Source: Chrysomallon squamiferum
Taxonomy: Eukaryota; Mollusca; Gastropoda; Neomphalida; Peltospiridae
Assembly: GCA_012295275.1 (NCBI GenBank)
Contig: CM022665.1
Location: 895,452-959,451 of the forward strand
Direction of reading: 5' to 3'
Length of the DNA: 64,000 nt
Each line of letters opens with the position of its first letter. The stretch's first letter is position 1. The notes beneath the pieces are model-generated. The model ran no database searches and was not told where the DNA came from. It worked only from the letters and a program-made list of their open reading frames with translations. The translations under genes and the position numbers were made by a program. Positions 12,786 to 27,334 of this stretch are shown in pieces.

Positions 12786-15700
12786 GCTTTTGTACAGTGC
12801 AATGCAATACAATAAATTAAATTTAAAAACTCAGTAATAACAATAATAATAATAATGGCAAAATAATTTATAAAAAAATACAGGAAAAAAAACTAATGAG
12901 AAGAAATTAAAAAATTAAAAATTAAAAACAATAGCCCCATCCCATCCCACAAAAGAGTAAAAAAAATCATTAATATAATTTTAAAAATTAAATTTTTTTT
13001 TTTTTTGCAGGACTACACTATTTCTGCAAACGCCTACATTTAGTCAAGAAATTTCTAAATTAAATGCTAAGAAGCTAATAATTTAGTTTTTTACTGTATG
13101 ATGTGGGGAGTGAAAAGCGGACACACACAACTCACCCACATATTACTAGTTGCAGCATGCTTAGTGGATTTTGCCATATCTCGAAAGTCCTGCAAAATTC
13201 AGTACAAAATGTGGTAAACCTGGGTCTTTTATAAAGCTTTTATTTATAAGGAAAATAAAAACATGGTGAAGGGGGAAGAAAGAGAAAAAGAACTACCAGG
13301 GACTGTCTGAAATATATACTGGAGAAACTTAACTGTTACTTATTCTAAAACTGTTTTTTAAAACCTGTAAAATCACCAAAATAATTTTTTTTTTTTAAAT
13401 CCTGTATTGTAATAGTATTATATCTTTAATTAAATGAATGGAACCTAAAGCTTTATTTTATATAAAATATAAAATGTACGTAAAATTAAAAAAAATAAAA
13501 TAAATAAAAATAAATGAAAAATTTTAAGAAAAAAGCATGAAAAAATTTACAATGCATCAAACTGAAATGAAAAAAAACAGAACAGTATAAAACATGAACA
13601 ACAAAATGATTAGGTGAGGAAAAAATATAGAAACAAAAAAAAAATCCATGAAAAATAAACAATAAATAAAATAATATATGCTCAAAGCTTAAACAAATTT
13701 AAAATTGTCAACAAATATGAAATGAATGCTATTAAAAACAAGCAAACATCAGAATAATAAAAAAAATACACTACAAAAAGAAATGTTAAAAACCCCATCC
13801 TATCAAATGCTACAGTAAATTATTTTATTTACTGAACTTCTGTAATAAGGAAAATAATCAGGATATAAATAAATAAATAAATAAAAATACTATTGCAAAA
13901 TAGGGTTTATAAGCAACAGATTTTCACTGTCATTTTTATATGTTTCTCATAAGGCTTAATTATTTTTTAATATATAATTATATATACAGACTATAGGATC
14001 TAAAAAGGAAATTGTGAGGTTAATATTAGGGAATAGAATGTGTCTAAAGTACTTTTAAACGTGACATTTTTAATAATACTAAAAAAATAAACCTTACCTG
14101 CTCTAAAGTATTGTGTCTCTGAGCAATAAGTAATTTGTGATGTGATTGGTTGTCTATGATGAATCTAGGGGCAAAGGTCACAATGGTTGTATCCCGGTAT
14201 CGCCCATGACCTGGACTGACTTCAATGCCAATCACATAGACCCTGGATTCAGAAAAAAACACAGAAGCAAATTAAAAACCTTTGATTTAAAAAGTGTTAC
14301 AGCTTACATTACATTTGTTGAGCAAAAAGAAGGAATTCTAACAAATAATATTATTTCATTTCTTGCTGTCTACAAGTAGAAATGCTAAAAACTTTTTATA
14401 AAACCGTATTACATCTAATTTGATTCTCTCTTTAAGTAAAGTATATTCTTAGTGTCAGCTTTTAAATTTAATGTGCTTACTACATCTAAATTTGACAAGG
14501 AGTATTTTTATTCAGAAGAAAATGGTTAAGTAATTTTTGGGATCATTACTCTGTGAACAAATAGGTAAAAGTGTATTCTGAAAATGAGCTAACCCTGTAA
14601 TTCTATTCAAACAGCTGAATATTATTCATATGCACTATTCTCATATTTGTATGTATTTATTTCTTGGTATGTGTGTGAGTAATGATCTAACTAAATATAA
14701 TACAAACAGGATTAATAATTAATGAAAATGTGAGTCTAAAACTGAAACTGGAGAATACAAACTGGGTTTTCAAAGGATAATGGTGGGTATTAGATTTAAA
14801 AATATAAAAATTAAAAAAATACAGACATTTCCTGACTTATGTAGGTGAATTATTTTGTGAAACTCAATTCAGATACAAATGTTAGAATATACCCTATATA
14901 TTACTAGTGTGTCACAAAAAGGTAACAATATTATCAAACAAAGTGAGGTCTTGCTATACATGTATGGATCTACATATGTTGAGGAGTGTCTGTATACATT
15001 AAATACAAAAATAATAAAATGAAAAATGAAACTAAGAAACAAAAAAAAACAACATGAAAATTAAATAATTTTCTTTTACTAAAAAAGGTAATGTATTTCA
15101 TTCTCATTTTTACTACTCAATATTAAAGTAGCATTTTCTTTTTTTAGTACACGAATAACAAATAAAGTAGCCTGACCCATGCTGCAAGCTGAAAATACCT
15201 ATACTTAAATAATAAATAATAATTAAAAAAAAAAGGGTAATAAAATAAATAAATAATTTCCCATTAAATACCATCAATTTAAAACAAAAACCATCTCCTT
15301 TAGTACTTTATTAAATATATAATGTTTAATATGAGAGTAAAATATATTCCATAAATGGGTGTTTAATCTTCTTTAAATTTTAACAAAAAAATAAAAACTG
15401 AAGCAAAAACCTGTTACCAGACTGTGTTACTGGTGCTGATTTGTGCAGCTTGTTGGTTGTTCCGCAATCCCCAAGGAAGAAATCAAAATTCTGATGGACA
15501 GCTACTGAGTATACCAGAAGACTAGAGTCAGTCTGGTAGATTAGCTTTCAGTTTTGTACAAAGGCAGATCTGCACCATCAACAGATAATATGTAACAATT
15601 CACACTTCAAATAGTTAATCAGTTAAGACGAAAAAGAAACAACAGATAGTCAAAATAAATAATTTTGATAAAAAGGCTATTAAAAATATTTTTTTAATTA

Positions 15701-18559
15701 TTCTACAGAATGTTTAAAAAAAATTATTATAAAAAATTATAAAAAAACTGAAATAATAATAACAAGTTTTAAAGATAAAAGATATAAACAAACTGTCAAA
15801 TGACTTGTAAAATAAACATCTACTGTTTTTTTTATAAGAAAAGTATTACAAAATGGTTTAAAAATATATACTTATTTCAAAAGATTATATCTAACAAAAA
15901 AGGTCAATGTTTTTGATAGTAGTTATATATTATCTATTTTTATGAAGTGCAGAAAAGCCCTGTAAAAACAGAAGAAACCAATCATGCATGCCTGGCGCCA
16001 GACATGCCCGGTCATACGGACTTACTGAATTATGTGCGGAATGGCTAATGAGAATTTCTGTCGTGCTTGATGCTGGAGGTTTACTAACCAATCAGGTCTG
16101 TTCTTGTCCCGTGGGGTGACATTCAGCTGACGCATTCCAATTCCACGGTCCAATGGAAACCGACTGCACCTGAAAAGTATTAAAACAGCTTTCAATGCAA
16201 AATTGTATCTGACAAACTATTTAAATTGTATTTTTGGTGGCAGGAAAAATAAACATGACTGTTTTATTATTTGATATGTTTGACAAAAACATAACAGGTT
16301 TATCAGGATACATGTTTTATATAAAAACAAGCTCTTATATAGGTAAAACAAGCTCTTTTAAGATTAAGGGGTACATGCTAGGTGAAAAATGACAAAATAG
16401 TTTTTTTAGTTTTTGACAGGACTGTTCAGAAAACGTATATAAAAAATTAGTTTTTTGAGATAAATGTTTCTAGTTTTTTGCAATGCAGTGTTATAATATT
16501 AAAAAATCCAGAAATAAAAGTAAAAGAGAATTATTCCCATTAAGTTTCAATTCTATAACATAAACATTTTTTGTCACACATGTCCCTTAATAATTGGATT
16601 ATTAGCGCCACTGCTACTACATTAAATTACTGAAAAAAAATATATAAAAGAGAAGATATTAATAATAAATAATTCTGATAAAATTAGTAACTTAATTACT
16701 AACAATATTACTACTCTTTCAAATAAAAGAAAAAAAAGAAAAAAAGAATAGAAATGAAAAAAATAGAAAATAATAAATAAATAACAAATAAGATGATTAA
16801 ACAGAGAAATTCAAATAAAACAGTTATCTTCTTACCACTGAGGAAGAGACTCTGACCCATGAACTTTCTTGCCAACTCTCATGGTACAACTTTAAAAAAA
16901 AGAAGATAGAATTTAACAGTTAACACTTCAAAAAATAATGATATATATACATTTTTTTTTTTTTTTTAATATTCCTTTTATTAATCTGCTATAATTTATA
17001 ATAAAATAAAAGTTATGTATCATATTAACATTATTCAGAAAACAGTAACACACAACATGCTTCCACTAATAAACTATTGTTATGCCAATCATACTAATAC
17101 AATCCAATTTTTTCAGAAATTTGTATCCAGCTCTGTATTATTACCTTTTCTAACAGGTGTTTGAAATTGTAATAGTTAAAAACCTAACAAGAAAATGCCT
17201 GTTTTCTAGAAGTGATTACTTACAGGGAAGGAGACTCTTTGTCTGAGAAGCTGAACAGCAGTGGGGTGACACTTCTAGCCATCTCGTGCTCCTCCCCTTG
17301 TCCAGCTGCCTCAGTGGGGGCTCCATCTTGACGAAACACGAGAGGAACACCTGCCTTGTTCACCAGCCAGTACGGACAGAGGATACTCAACTAGACAAAA
17401 CAATAAACATAATCTATGTGACACTCATTTATCACATACTCTTATTTTTAATTAAGTGTTATAATTCTGGCACAAAATTGAAACATAAATAAGATAACAT
17501 GTGAACAAGAATACGAAATAAAGGTGTAGCTTCAGTATCAGTTTTTTTTAGCATAAATTTAGTTTGATATTTCTTATCTTCAAATTATGATATCTATAAA
17601 AAGGTCAGCACCTGAAGAGATCCTCCTTTGTTAATGTTGATTCGCACTATTAGCTCCAGCACTCTGTTCTTGGGGTGTGAGTCCATCAGTCGAAGTCTTA
17701 CTTTGTAGTTGGAAGTATTGGATGGTATCCTTAGTTCACGGCACATTGGAAAATTCTCCATATGGATTCCAAAGAAAAGATCATCATTCAGGTCAGCCTA
17801 AATAAAAATTATAGAAAAATAAAGATTTACTATCACAAAACTGATAAAAATATTAAAATATAAAAATGTATTAATAATAAACAAATTAAATATATATTGC
17901 ATAGATTTAATATCACATTACGGTTTCAGTAATTTTATTAATTTCAATTCTGCTTTTAATAAGGATGATGTGCAAACTATGCCCATTACTAACAGCTACT
18001 AAATTACTGAATGAATTAAGAACCTTTTATTGGCATTTTTTAAAAAAGAAAAGAGAGCCACTGATAGCTCAGGCACAGGCACTGACTGCTAAACAGTCCA
18101 ACACTGTGAAGATTTCAAATACCAGCAATACTCATAACTGTGATCAATCATAAACCATCTATCTAACTGGAAAAATTATCAACAATAACTGGACTACAAA
18201 GCATTCATACTGCTTTAGTGTGTTTGTTAGACTGATGTCACATACTTACTCCATGAAGCGCTGCTTGGTTTCCTGCTTTCAGATTGCCTGCAAGACTGGT
18301 TCCCTTGAAGTAATACTGAATCTCCACAGGCAGCAGGTTTGAAATAGTGAGAGGTGGTAGCAGGGTGATGGTGTGGCCAGGCAGAGGTGGGTGAGAAATG
18401 TTCTGAACTCCAGGTGGAAAGTCAGTCTTTCTTGCAGGTGTGTCTTCAGGATACTGCTCTCTGCACACTGATACACAAAACCTGTAAATGTAAAACAGAT
18501 TCAATGTTACATTCGTTTTGACATTTTAGAAAAAGAATACAAAACCCCCAAAAGATAAC

Positions 18560-18591
<32 letters not shown>

Positions 18592-21500
18592 CTATAAAAT
18601 AATAAATAATTAACAACAATAACTATAGCCTGTTATACATTTCTGATATATAGAAACTTTATTAGCTTTATTATTTACTACATTATGAAATGGCTATAAA
18701 TAAGCTATTTAAAAATAAGATTTCAAATGCAATATAAAATAATGGAATATTTTGATTTCTCAGAGGAATTTTCAAACTGAACCTGCTATCCCTCAAAATG
18801 CATTTTATTGAGTGGTTTCATTGACATGTTCAGTTCTTTTTATTGTTAATTTTATAAACTGCTCAATTATTAACATATTTGTTAAGTTAAACATTCATTA
18901 TATAAAGTATATTAATTTTTGGTTACTTAATTTTTTTCTATCCTTCTATATCTTTTTTTTTTTTTTTTAAATAATGAGACCTTAATGTGTTTATACCTCA
19001 ATTGTTTTAAAGATTTTTAAATGAGATGTTAATTTTTACACACCTGTACACTTCACCGCCAGACAGACACTCACACTTTCTAATTCCATTGTTATACTCT
19101 CGTGATTTTACAACATGCTGCCAGCGAAGAGGCTGGTCACAGAAGTGGACAGGTCTGTCTTTGGGCCGGACCCACAGTCGGTCATACACATGTTGAAGTG
19201 GAACAGGCATCTGCTTGCCTTCCTGAAGTGTCATGCACTGATACTGGCCTGAATGTTAGTAAAATAAATATTATTCTAAATATTTATTTCATTTAGATAT
19301 TCCATAAACAGTCAGTATAATTGCAGCATGTAAATTTAGTCATAAAAAATCTTTACGATATCTTTAAACAAGTGAGCAAAATTATGGTTTTCCAGTGACT
19401 TAGTAGCCTCTCTCAAATTTCTGATTATTATTATTTCAAACTGTACTAGTGTTACACGGACAACAGATTTAACAGTGAATACCTGATTCATCAGCTGCTT
19501 CGAGTTTTATCTCCAATGGACTGTCTAGATGATTAACTATCATCATGGCTGACCGAACTGTGATGAGCTTGCGAGCATTTCCTTCCTGCTGTACATCAAA
19601 CACAACACGAGCTGGATGAAGAACATCCTAAAAAAATAAATAAATAAACCATTTTATCTTAAATAATATTTAAATGTAAAACTATTTGATAAACAGCAGC
19701 TGTGAAAAGATAGTACATTTTGTATAAAAACCAATAATAAACAAAAACAAAAAAAAATAAAATAAAATAAAATAAAACAAATAAAAATAAAACAATTTTA
19801 AAATAATTTAACAAAAACAAACATCTAGAGTCACTGTTAGAAAAGAGAATATCTTTTGGAAAAAAAACTATTTTTTCTTCAGATATACATGTTTTAAGTG
19901 TTGTACTGTCATTACAACACACTCTGGAATCAGTTTACAGAGGAATGTTTCCAGTGCCTTGCTTTTTATTAAGAATATTTCCTTGTTTATATCAAACACT
20001 CTTTTTATAAGATGTTTGTACCTCAAGTCTGTTTATGGCATTTTCGTCTCCAATGCATGGCCTAAGGAATTCGATAGGCAAACAGTGGAAATCTGATTTT
20101 TCACTGGACAACTGTATTTGTCGAGAAGTCCACCTTGCAGGGTCTAGGGGCTCAACATACCCCTGTGAGATAAAGAATCACAGTTTTTGATAAAAACACA
20201 GTCAACAACTTCATGCCAAATTTGTGCAGAAATGTTCACACAACTTGTTATTCATGCCTCACCAGTTTTCAACTGAACAAGTTTTGTTAAGAAAACACAA
20301 CAATGTATGGTGCAGTAACACTGTGTATTCAAGTAAAACAACAATTTCAGGGCAAAAGGTCACATTCCAAATGTCTACTCCATCTGACAACAGATTTCAG
20401 AATTACATTATGCAGATTACATCTTTCTATATCAACTGAAAATTGCAAGCAATATCAGTATGTTCTAGGAATTAAAGAAGAAAATTTTAACTGCATATAA
20501 TACCATAAGCACTATTACTAAATTCAACACAAACCAATCAAAATATAAAATATATACATATAAAAGTGAAACAAAACTATACTATTCCATCACAAAACAA
20601 AAACAACAAAATACATCTTCCCAAAAAAAAAAAAAGAACAAAGCAAGAAATTACTCCTAAAAACAGTCATTGCATTAACTTGGTGTGTTGATCATTATTA
20701 CATTTAATCATTTTTTTAAATGAATATATACTATATAATTAAATAATATACACATCTGAAAGGAGTTTAAATCAGATGGAACAGATGACTATTATTTACT
20801 GTGCGGACAGAAACAAGTCAGGACATAGGTAGTTTTCAGGATTGTCTCTGCTATCACACACACAAACAACTGTGAAGTTTTAAATTAATTATTAAATATC
20901 TTAAAATTCTCTTATAAATAAATATGCAATTATAATATTTGATTAACTTCAGGGTTTAACAAATCCTAAAGGAAGTAAAATATTAAATTTTCTAATCTGT
21001 TTTGTATATAAATGCAACAACAATGGGGTTAATTAAAAAAAGAAATTTTAAAAAAGGTAAACAAACTATTACAAAACAGTATAAATATAGATTCAAGCAG
21101 CAATACAAATTAAAGTTTAATGTGGTAATTGTATCTGTGACAACATTTTAATGTACTACCTTTAATAAAAATTTAGACCAAAAATCATTTTTTTCATTTT
21201 TTTTTAAATATAAAAATAATGTATTTCAAAAATCAGTTTCAAATCTTTTCTCATCATTAAAATGAGCCATCTGTTTTCTCATTCTAAATAGAAATGCTAT
21301 CTTTGGTGCTTAGGTAAAATAAAATAAAACTATGAATACATTTTTATTATTTAAAAAAAAATATATATATATATATAAATAGTTTTAGAATAAGAAATAC
21401 TTTGTGTGTCATAGTTGACTTGACAGCTGGTTCAGCATGTCTGAAATAAATTCCAACTTTGTCCACTGAAACAGCACTCAGTCTCTGCCAACCATCAACT

Positions 21501-24500
21501 GTGACAACCAGCTGGTTGATGTGCATTTCATGTGTTTTCTGAAACAAAACCAACTTAATTAGATGAAACTATTTCAAATGCAACAACATCTAAATCTTCT
21601 TGCATTAAATATTCTTCTGTAGAATGCAATCAAATGCCAAAAGATTTATTTAACTCTACTATAAAAACTATTTTAATACATAAACAATTACAAAATAATA
21701 ATCTATATAACATGATTAAAAATAGTTTCTTGGTGAAATCTGATCAAACCTAGAAATCAGTAACATATCTTCAAAATGTGCAAGATTTGTACAAAATAAA
21801 ATGTACCTGATGTCTATATTTCTCTCGTTGGTGAAAATAGAAAGGTTTGCATTCTCCAGGTTTCACTTTCTTCCAGTCAGATGCCTTGATGTAAGCACTG
21901 TCCAACTGCTGTGAGGTTGTCTTTGATTCCGAGCTATCTGAAGGTTCACTGTAAAACAAAGAGTTTATACAAGAGTTTTATTGTTTTACTTTATGTCTTG
22001 TAACATATTATCCCAAAATATATGATTTAAACTAAACCTTTTGCTGTGCTCATAAATGACCTAAATTTATTATTTATGCTTCTGTGTTATTTTTTTTATC
22101 TGAAGAGGTGGCCATTGTTACTACTAATAAAAACAATAAAACAAAAACAAACATTCAGGGTTTTTATCACTGCATTCATCATGATATCAATCCATTTACA
22201 GAAATGTAATAAATTCAATAACTAACTGAAAAGCAGAAGAAAAAACTTTCAATAATGATATTTTATAATTTGCAAACAGCAGTCATCAAAAACCAGTAAA
22301 ACAATATATAAAAAACAGTTATGCTGTTTTCAGATGCTACCTGGTTGGTGTAGTTGTAGCTGTGAGGAACCACAGACTGCTGCCCGTCTCGTTGACAATC
22401 ATGTAAGGAATGAACGGGAGACGGCGACGCAGCATTCTTATCGACTCTGTTGACCCAGAACTGCCCAGCTCAGCTCGCTTGGTTTTCGACTCTTTATGTT
22501 TCCAGTAATCAGCTGTCCAGCTACCTTTTGTTTGGTTGTACTGTTCTATTAATGTAGTGGTTAGGTTTACATTTATCACCTCTTTAGCTGTGTGAAAAAT
22601 TAAAAGATTTAATTTTTAAGTGTTCTAATTAAAGAAAAGGAAAGGGAAATAAAAATATAAAAACATTATGTCACACAACTAATATTATTTACATGTATGT
22701 ATAATAAGCAATATTATTAACATTTTTCTTTTATACATCAGTTTCAATAAATAAATAAATAAATAATACTTGTAATTATAAAACTCATAATTAATATCAT
22801 GTTTATTGTCAACTTACGATCTGTTTCAACGTGAACATTCAGAGACTTCTCGTCATGCTGTTTCCACATACTTGTGAATCTATAATTACAATTCAAACAC
22901 ATTTCATTGTACACTTAGCTTTTGTTTACTGACTGTCTACCTTTTCAAAATAAAACAATGTTTTCTTCAGTGTTCACAGTAACAGTGTGTAATGTTTTCA
23001 AATCCTGAATTTATCAAGGAGTTCCAAATAAATAAGTCAATCAATATCTTACTATAAATTAAATTTAAATATTAATCAGAACCAGTTAAAATGCTTTAAA
23101 ATTGCATGTACAGAAAATAAAAAACATTTTTTAAGATGCTATTATCAAAACCAATTTCTAAGATACTGTAGAAATGAAACTCACCTCCAAGTCTCGATGA
23201 AGGGTTCCCAACCAGACAGGTTGCGGTTGTAGTACTCTGCTGTCACGTAACTCTGTAATTTGCCTGACATTCTTGGTACAAACTGCTGATGGAACTGTAC
23301 TCCTAATAATATAAAACAAGTTAAATACATACAGTTGATCTTCTACTGACAATATTATAAACAACTTTTTGGAATGTTTGTGTTAATAGTCAAACATTAG
23401 AATTTTTAAATTACAGCATCAAGTTTGGCTGTTTGTTGTTTAGGAAATTCAAGTAATATTGATACTGTTGTTATCTAATCTTCAAGTAATGCTGATTATG
23501 TTTTCTTAAATGTCAACATCAGAATTACAACAGCAATATCTAACTGAACTGAATACTACTTCTTTTCGGATTTCTTATATTATATGTGTTTCTATTCATT
23601 CTGTTCTCTATTGTACATTAAACATGTATTTGAAATTGCTGTTAATTAAAGCTGTTATGCAAGAAGAAAAAAATAATATTTCAGTACAGGTTAATTTCAC
23701 ATATAGCTTTATTTAATATAAAATATGCATTAATAACATCAATGAAATAAGCATTAAATGTCATCTACCTGTAAATGAAATCTCTGCTAAAGGAATATCA
23801 GAGTCACCACAGTCATCAATCAAACATATACAGATACAATGAGCTTTTAGCTGAAATAAAAATAAATAAAAAGATATTTAAAAAATTTTAAAATAAGATT
23901 TTCATATTTTCATTTTAATTATTATTTGATTACAGGATTTACAAAAAATAAATAAAAGTAAAATGAGATACATAATTAAATAATACCCCTTGAGAATTTA
24001 AATATACCCCAAAATAACTAAAATCAGAATAAATTTAAGTACCTTAAAAAACAAATCTTCAAATAATCAATATTAATGCATAAATATGTTAACCTGAGAA
24101 AAAGTATTCTGAGGTGTACAAATGTAACCCAGGGACAAAACTGTTAAGTTTTTCTCTGACTTACCTCAGCATGTGTGATCTGGAAACTCTGTTTGACCAC
24201 ACTGACTGGATGAACAGTACAGTTAGCAGTCAGCCACACAGCTGCAGCATCCACATCTTCACTACACACAGATAAAGCCTTGGCACAGTCTTCTCTACCA
24301 AACCCAATCTCCATCAGAGCCTTGATACTCACTTCTGTTCAACAATAATAATGTTAATACTAATAGCAATTATAATGATACTAATAGTAATAATAGTAAT
24401 AATAATAATGCAATGATTCCAAGCTGTTTCTTTTCAATCTTTTAAAAATGTATTATTTGCTGGGTTTTTTTGCTCTGTTTTGGGGTATAGTAGGTTTTGT

Positions 24501-25117
24501 TTTTGATGATTTAATCTGAGGTCTTTTAAAGTTGCAATTCTGAGTTAATAATATTTGGTTTTAATAATCTGTTACTCAAAATGTAATTTAATGGCATCAT
24601 ATAGCTATTAGGTAGCTATGGTTTACGTTTTGCATGGATATAAATTTAAATACCTTGATGTACTGATGTGTCCATACCAGGAAACTGGCTATGTCTCTGT
24701 TGAGCTTTCAAAGCCTGCTTGGGTAGTGAGTTTAGAATGGCGAGAAATAACATCATGTCATGGTACGAGAGTCGCAAAGTCAGAGTTCCAAAACTGACCT
24801 GAAATATATAAAATAAAAAAATAATACACATAAACCACAAGAAGACTGCTGAATATTTTTAAAGTATTCAAACTGATAGTATTTTCTTTATTTTTTTTAT
24901 TTAAGCTAGTGGTTTAATAAATTAAGCTGGAATTATTCATTTGTATTCTTTCTGAATAGTATGAAACTTTAGAAAATTAATTACACAAAATATAAAATGT
25001 TTTATCTCAAAATAATTTCTCAGTTTCTGAAATCAAAGCTTATATTATTGTGTTAGTAAAAATTCAAAACACATAACAAAGTAGATTAAATTTGTAGTTA
25101 CTAAAATTAATTAATAA

Positions 25118-25155
<38 letters not shown>

Positions 25156-27303
25156 AAGCTACTATTAAACATTCTAGAGTCCTTATTTATGTGTAAATAT
25201 AGATGAATTAAAAAAAAAACTGGATTTTGGCAGGTTTTATCTTACTTAGCAAAGCATGGAAGAAAGATAAACACACTATACCAATGATAATAATAATAAT
25301 AAGCATAATAACAAATTTTGTTTTTGTATCATTATTAATGTAATTAATTAGCTGTAAGACATAACACTGTTAAAACTAGGTTCAGTACAGCCAGTTTTAG
25401 TGTTTTATTCTGTTATCTTGAAACTTTTTCACTAAAACAATGTTAATCATGTTAAAGCTGAATTTAAAAGGTATATCCTGTCTAGAAATAGTTCTCAATT
25501 TCTATTATTTATAATTTAACTGAATGTATAGAAGCAAAGTTTATATCCACTCAAAAACAACAACAAAAAAAAAAAAAAAATTAATTAAATAATAATAATA
25601 ATAATGATAATAATATTAATAATAATAATAATGATAATAATAATAATGAGTACTGATTAATAAAGATAATTCTTTGGCAATATATATATATAATATTAAG
25701 CAGTGATTGTCATTTTAAAAGACAATTTTCTGACAGCAAACTGAATATTTATATGTATATAAAGTCAAAGGATTAATATATTGAAAGGGAACAACTATCC
25801 TTCAAGATCCAGACAATAGGAACCAAAAATGTAAAGTAGATTTAGTATTATTTTTCAAATATGTCTGTTAAAACTTTATTAAACCAACATCTGAAATGAA
25901 TCTATGAATACAAATAAATAAATAAATAACATGCACATCCCCCCAAAATACCTCCAAAACCAACAGTATCTACAAATTTATCTAAATTATCTGCAGATTC
26001 TGAAACATTTACCTATTGAATAAACAGAAGCATATCATAAGTGAGCTTTTGAACGAATAAAGATATGAAAACAGGTGCAATTCAGTGTGAAAAACAATGC
26101 ATGCCAACTTTCACTTTACAAAAAACAAAAAGCATTCAAAACAACCCCAAAACATCAACAACAAAAAACGCTGATGTAATTAAGCAGGATAACACAAACA
26201 GGTAAGAATGAGAGAAAGTACAATACATGAGAGGTTATACCATATCAAAAGTAAAAAAAAAATATATAATGGATGATTTTTTTTTTTACTGTTTACCTTA
26301 CAATAACATGGCAGTACGTTGTTAATAATTTCATCTGTATTCTTTTTCGAATTATCCTGAACAAGGGAAAACAAATCTTGCTATCGTTACATGACAAAAA
26401 AAACAGTATCCATGAAAATATCATTACTATGTACTTCATAAATCTATTTGTAAAATATAAAATTCCATCATTTAAAAATAGCATCATTGTTGTTGGTGTT
26501 GGTATTGTTGTTGTTGTTAACAACTTACAATCTGTTTCACTGTGAATACCAAGAAACTTTTTAAATTACTAGCATGTAAGAAAACTAATATTCTTATGGA
26601 AAGTATTGTTTTCACTACACAAAGATTTCTTCTTATCCTTGAACTGCTTTTAAATATGCAGAATATTAAATTTGTACATTATTTTCAAGTATTTAAAGTT
26701 ATGTAAACTGATAAAGCCAGAAGCACCTGTGAAAGCCCCAAACACCACAGGCTTTACAAAAAAAATATTTTCAATTTGGTTTGTCTTTAACATAAGCTCA
26801 TAGTCATACTGATCAGTTATTTTTGTGACATAAAAGTCATATATTTAAAGTGAATCTGATTTAATTAGTCTTAAGACAGACATTATTATGAATTAATGAA
26901 ATAATGTTTAACAATTTCACATTAACTGTTGTAAGTTATCAGCTGAAAGACACTGGCTACAGCTACACTATGATATATTTGTATACATGTCAGTCATATC
27001 TACATTACACAAAGTGAACCTCTTTATCATGGCCTCTGACACTACACTGACAGTGAAAGAAAAGTTGATTCATATTCAGACAATAAAATAATATAATATA
27101 ATTAATTTGTATATAAAACATTACATTTATACCTTTTTTTTCTTTTCTTTTTTCAAGCATAGAATAGGAATTAAAACTCATTCAAAATTTAAAATACATT
27201 AGTATATATAAAGGTTATATGTCAGTACCTCAGGAATTTATTAATTACGTTTTGTGCAAATGTTATCTATGGGAGTTTTTGGTATGTTATTTAAAGAATT
27301 AAT

Positions 27304-27334
<31 letters not shown>

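Noticed and set aside
20224-20439. 71-codon plus-strand frame in a VPS13D intron
   Set aside because: No family resemblance and antisense to an intron; consistent with chance.
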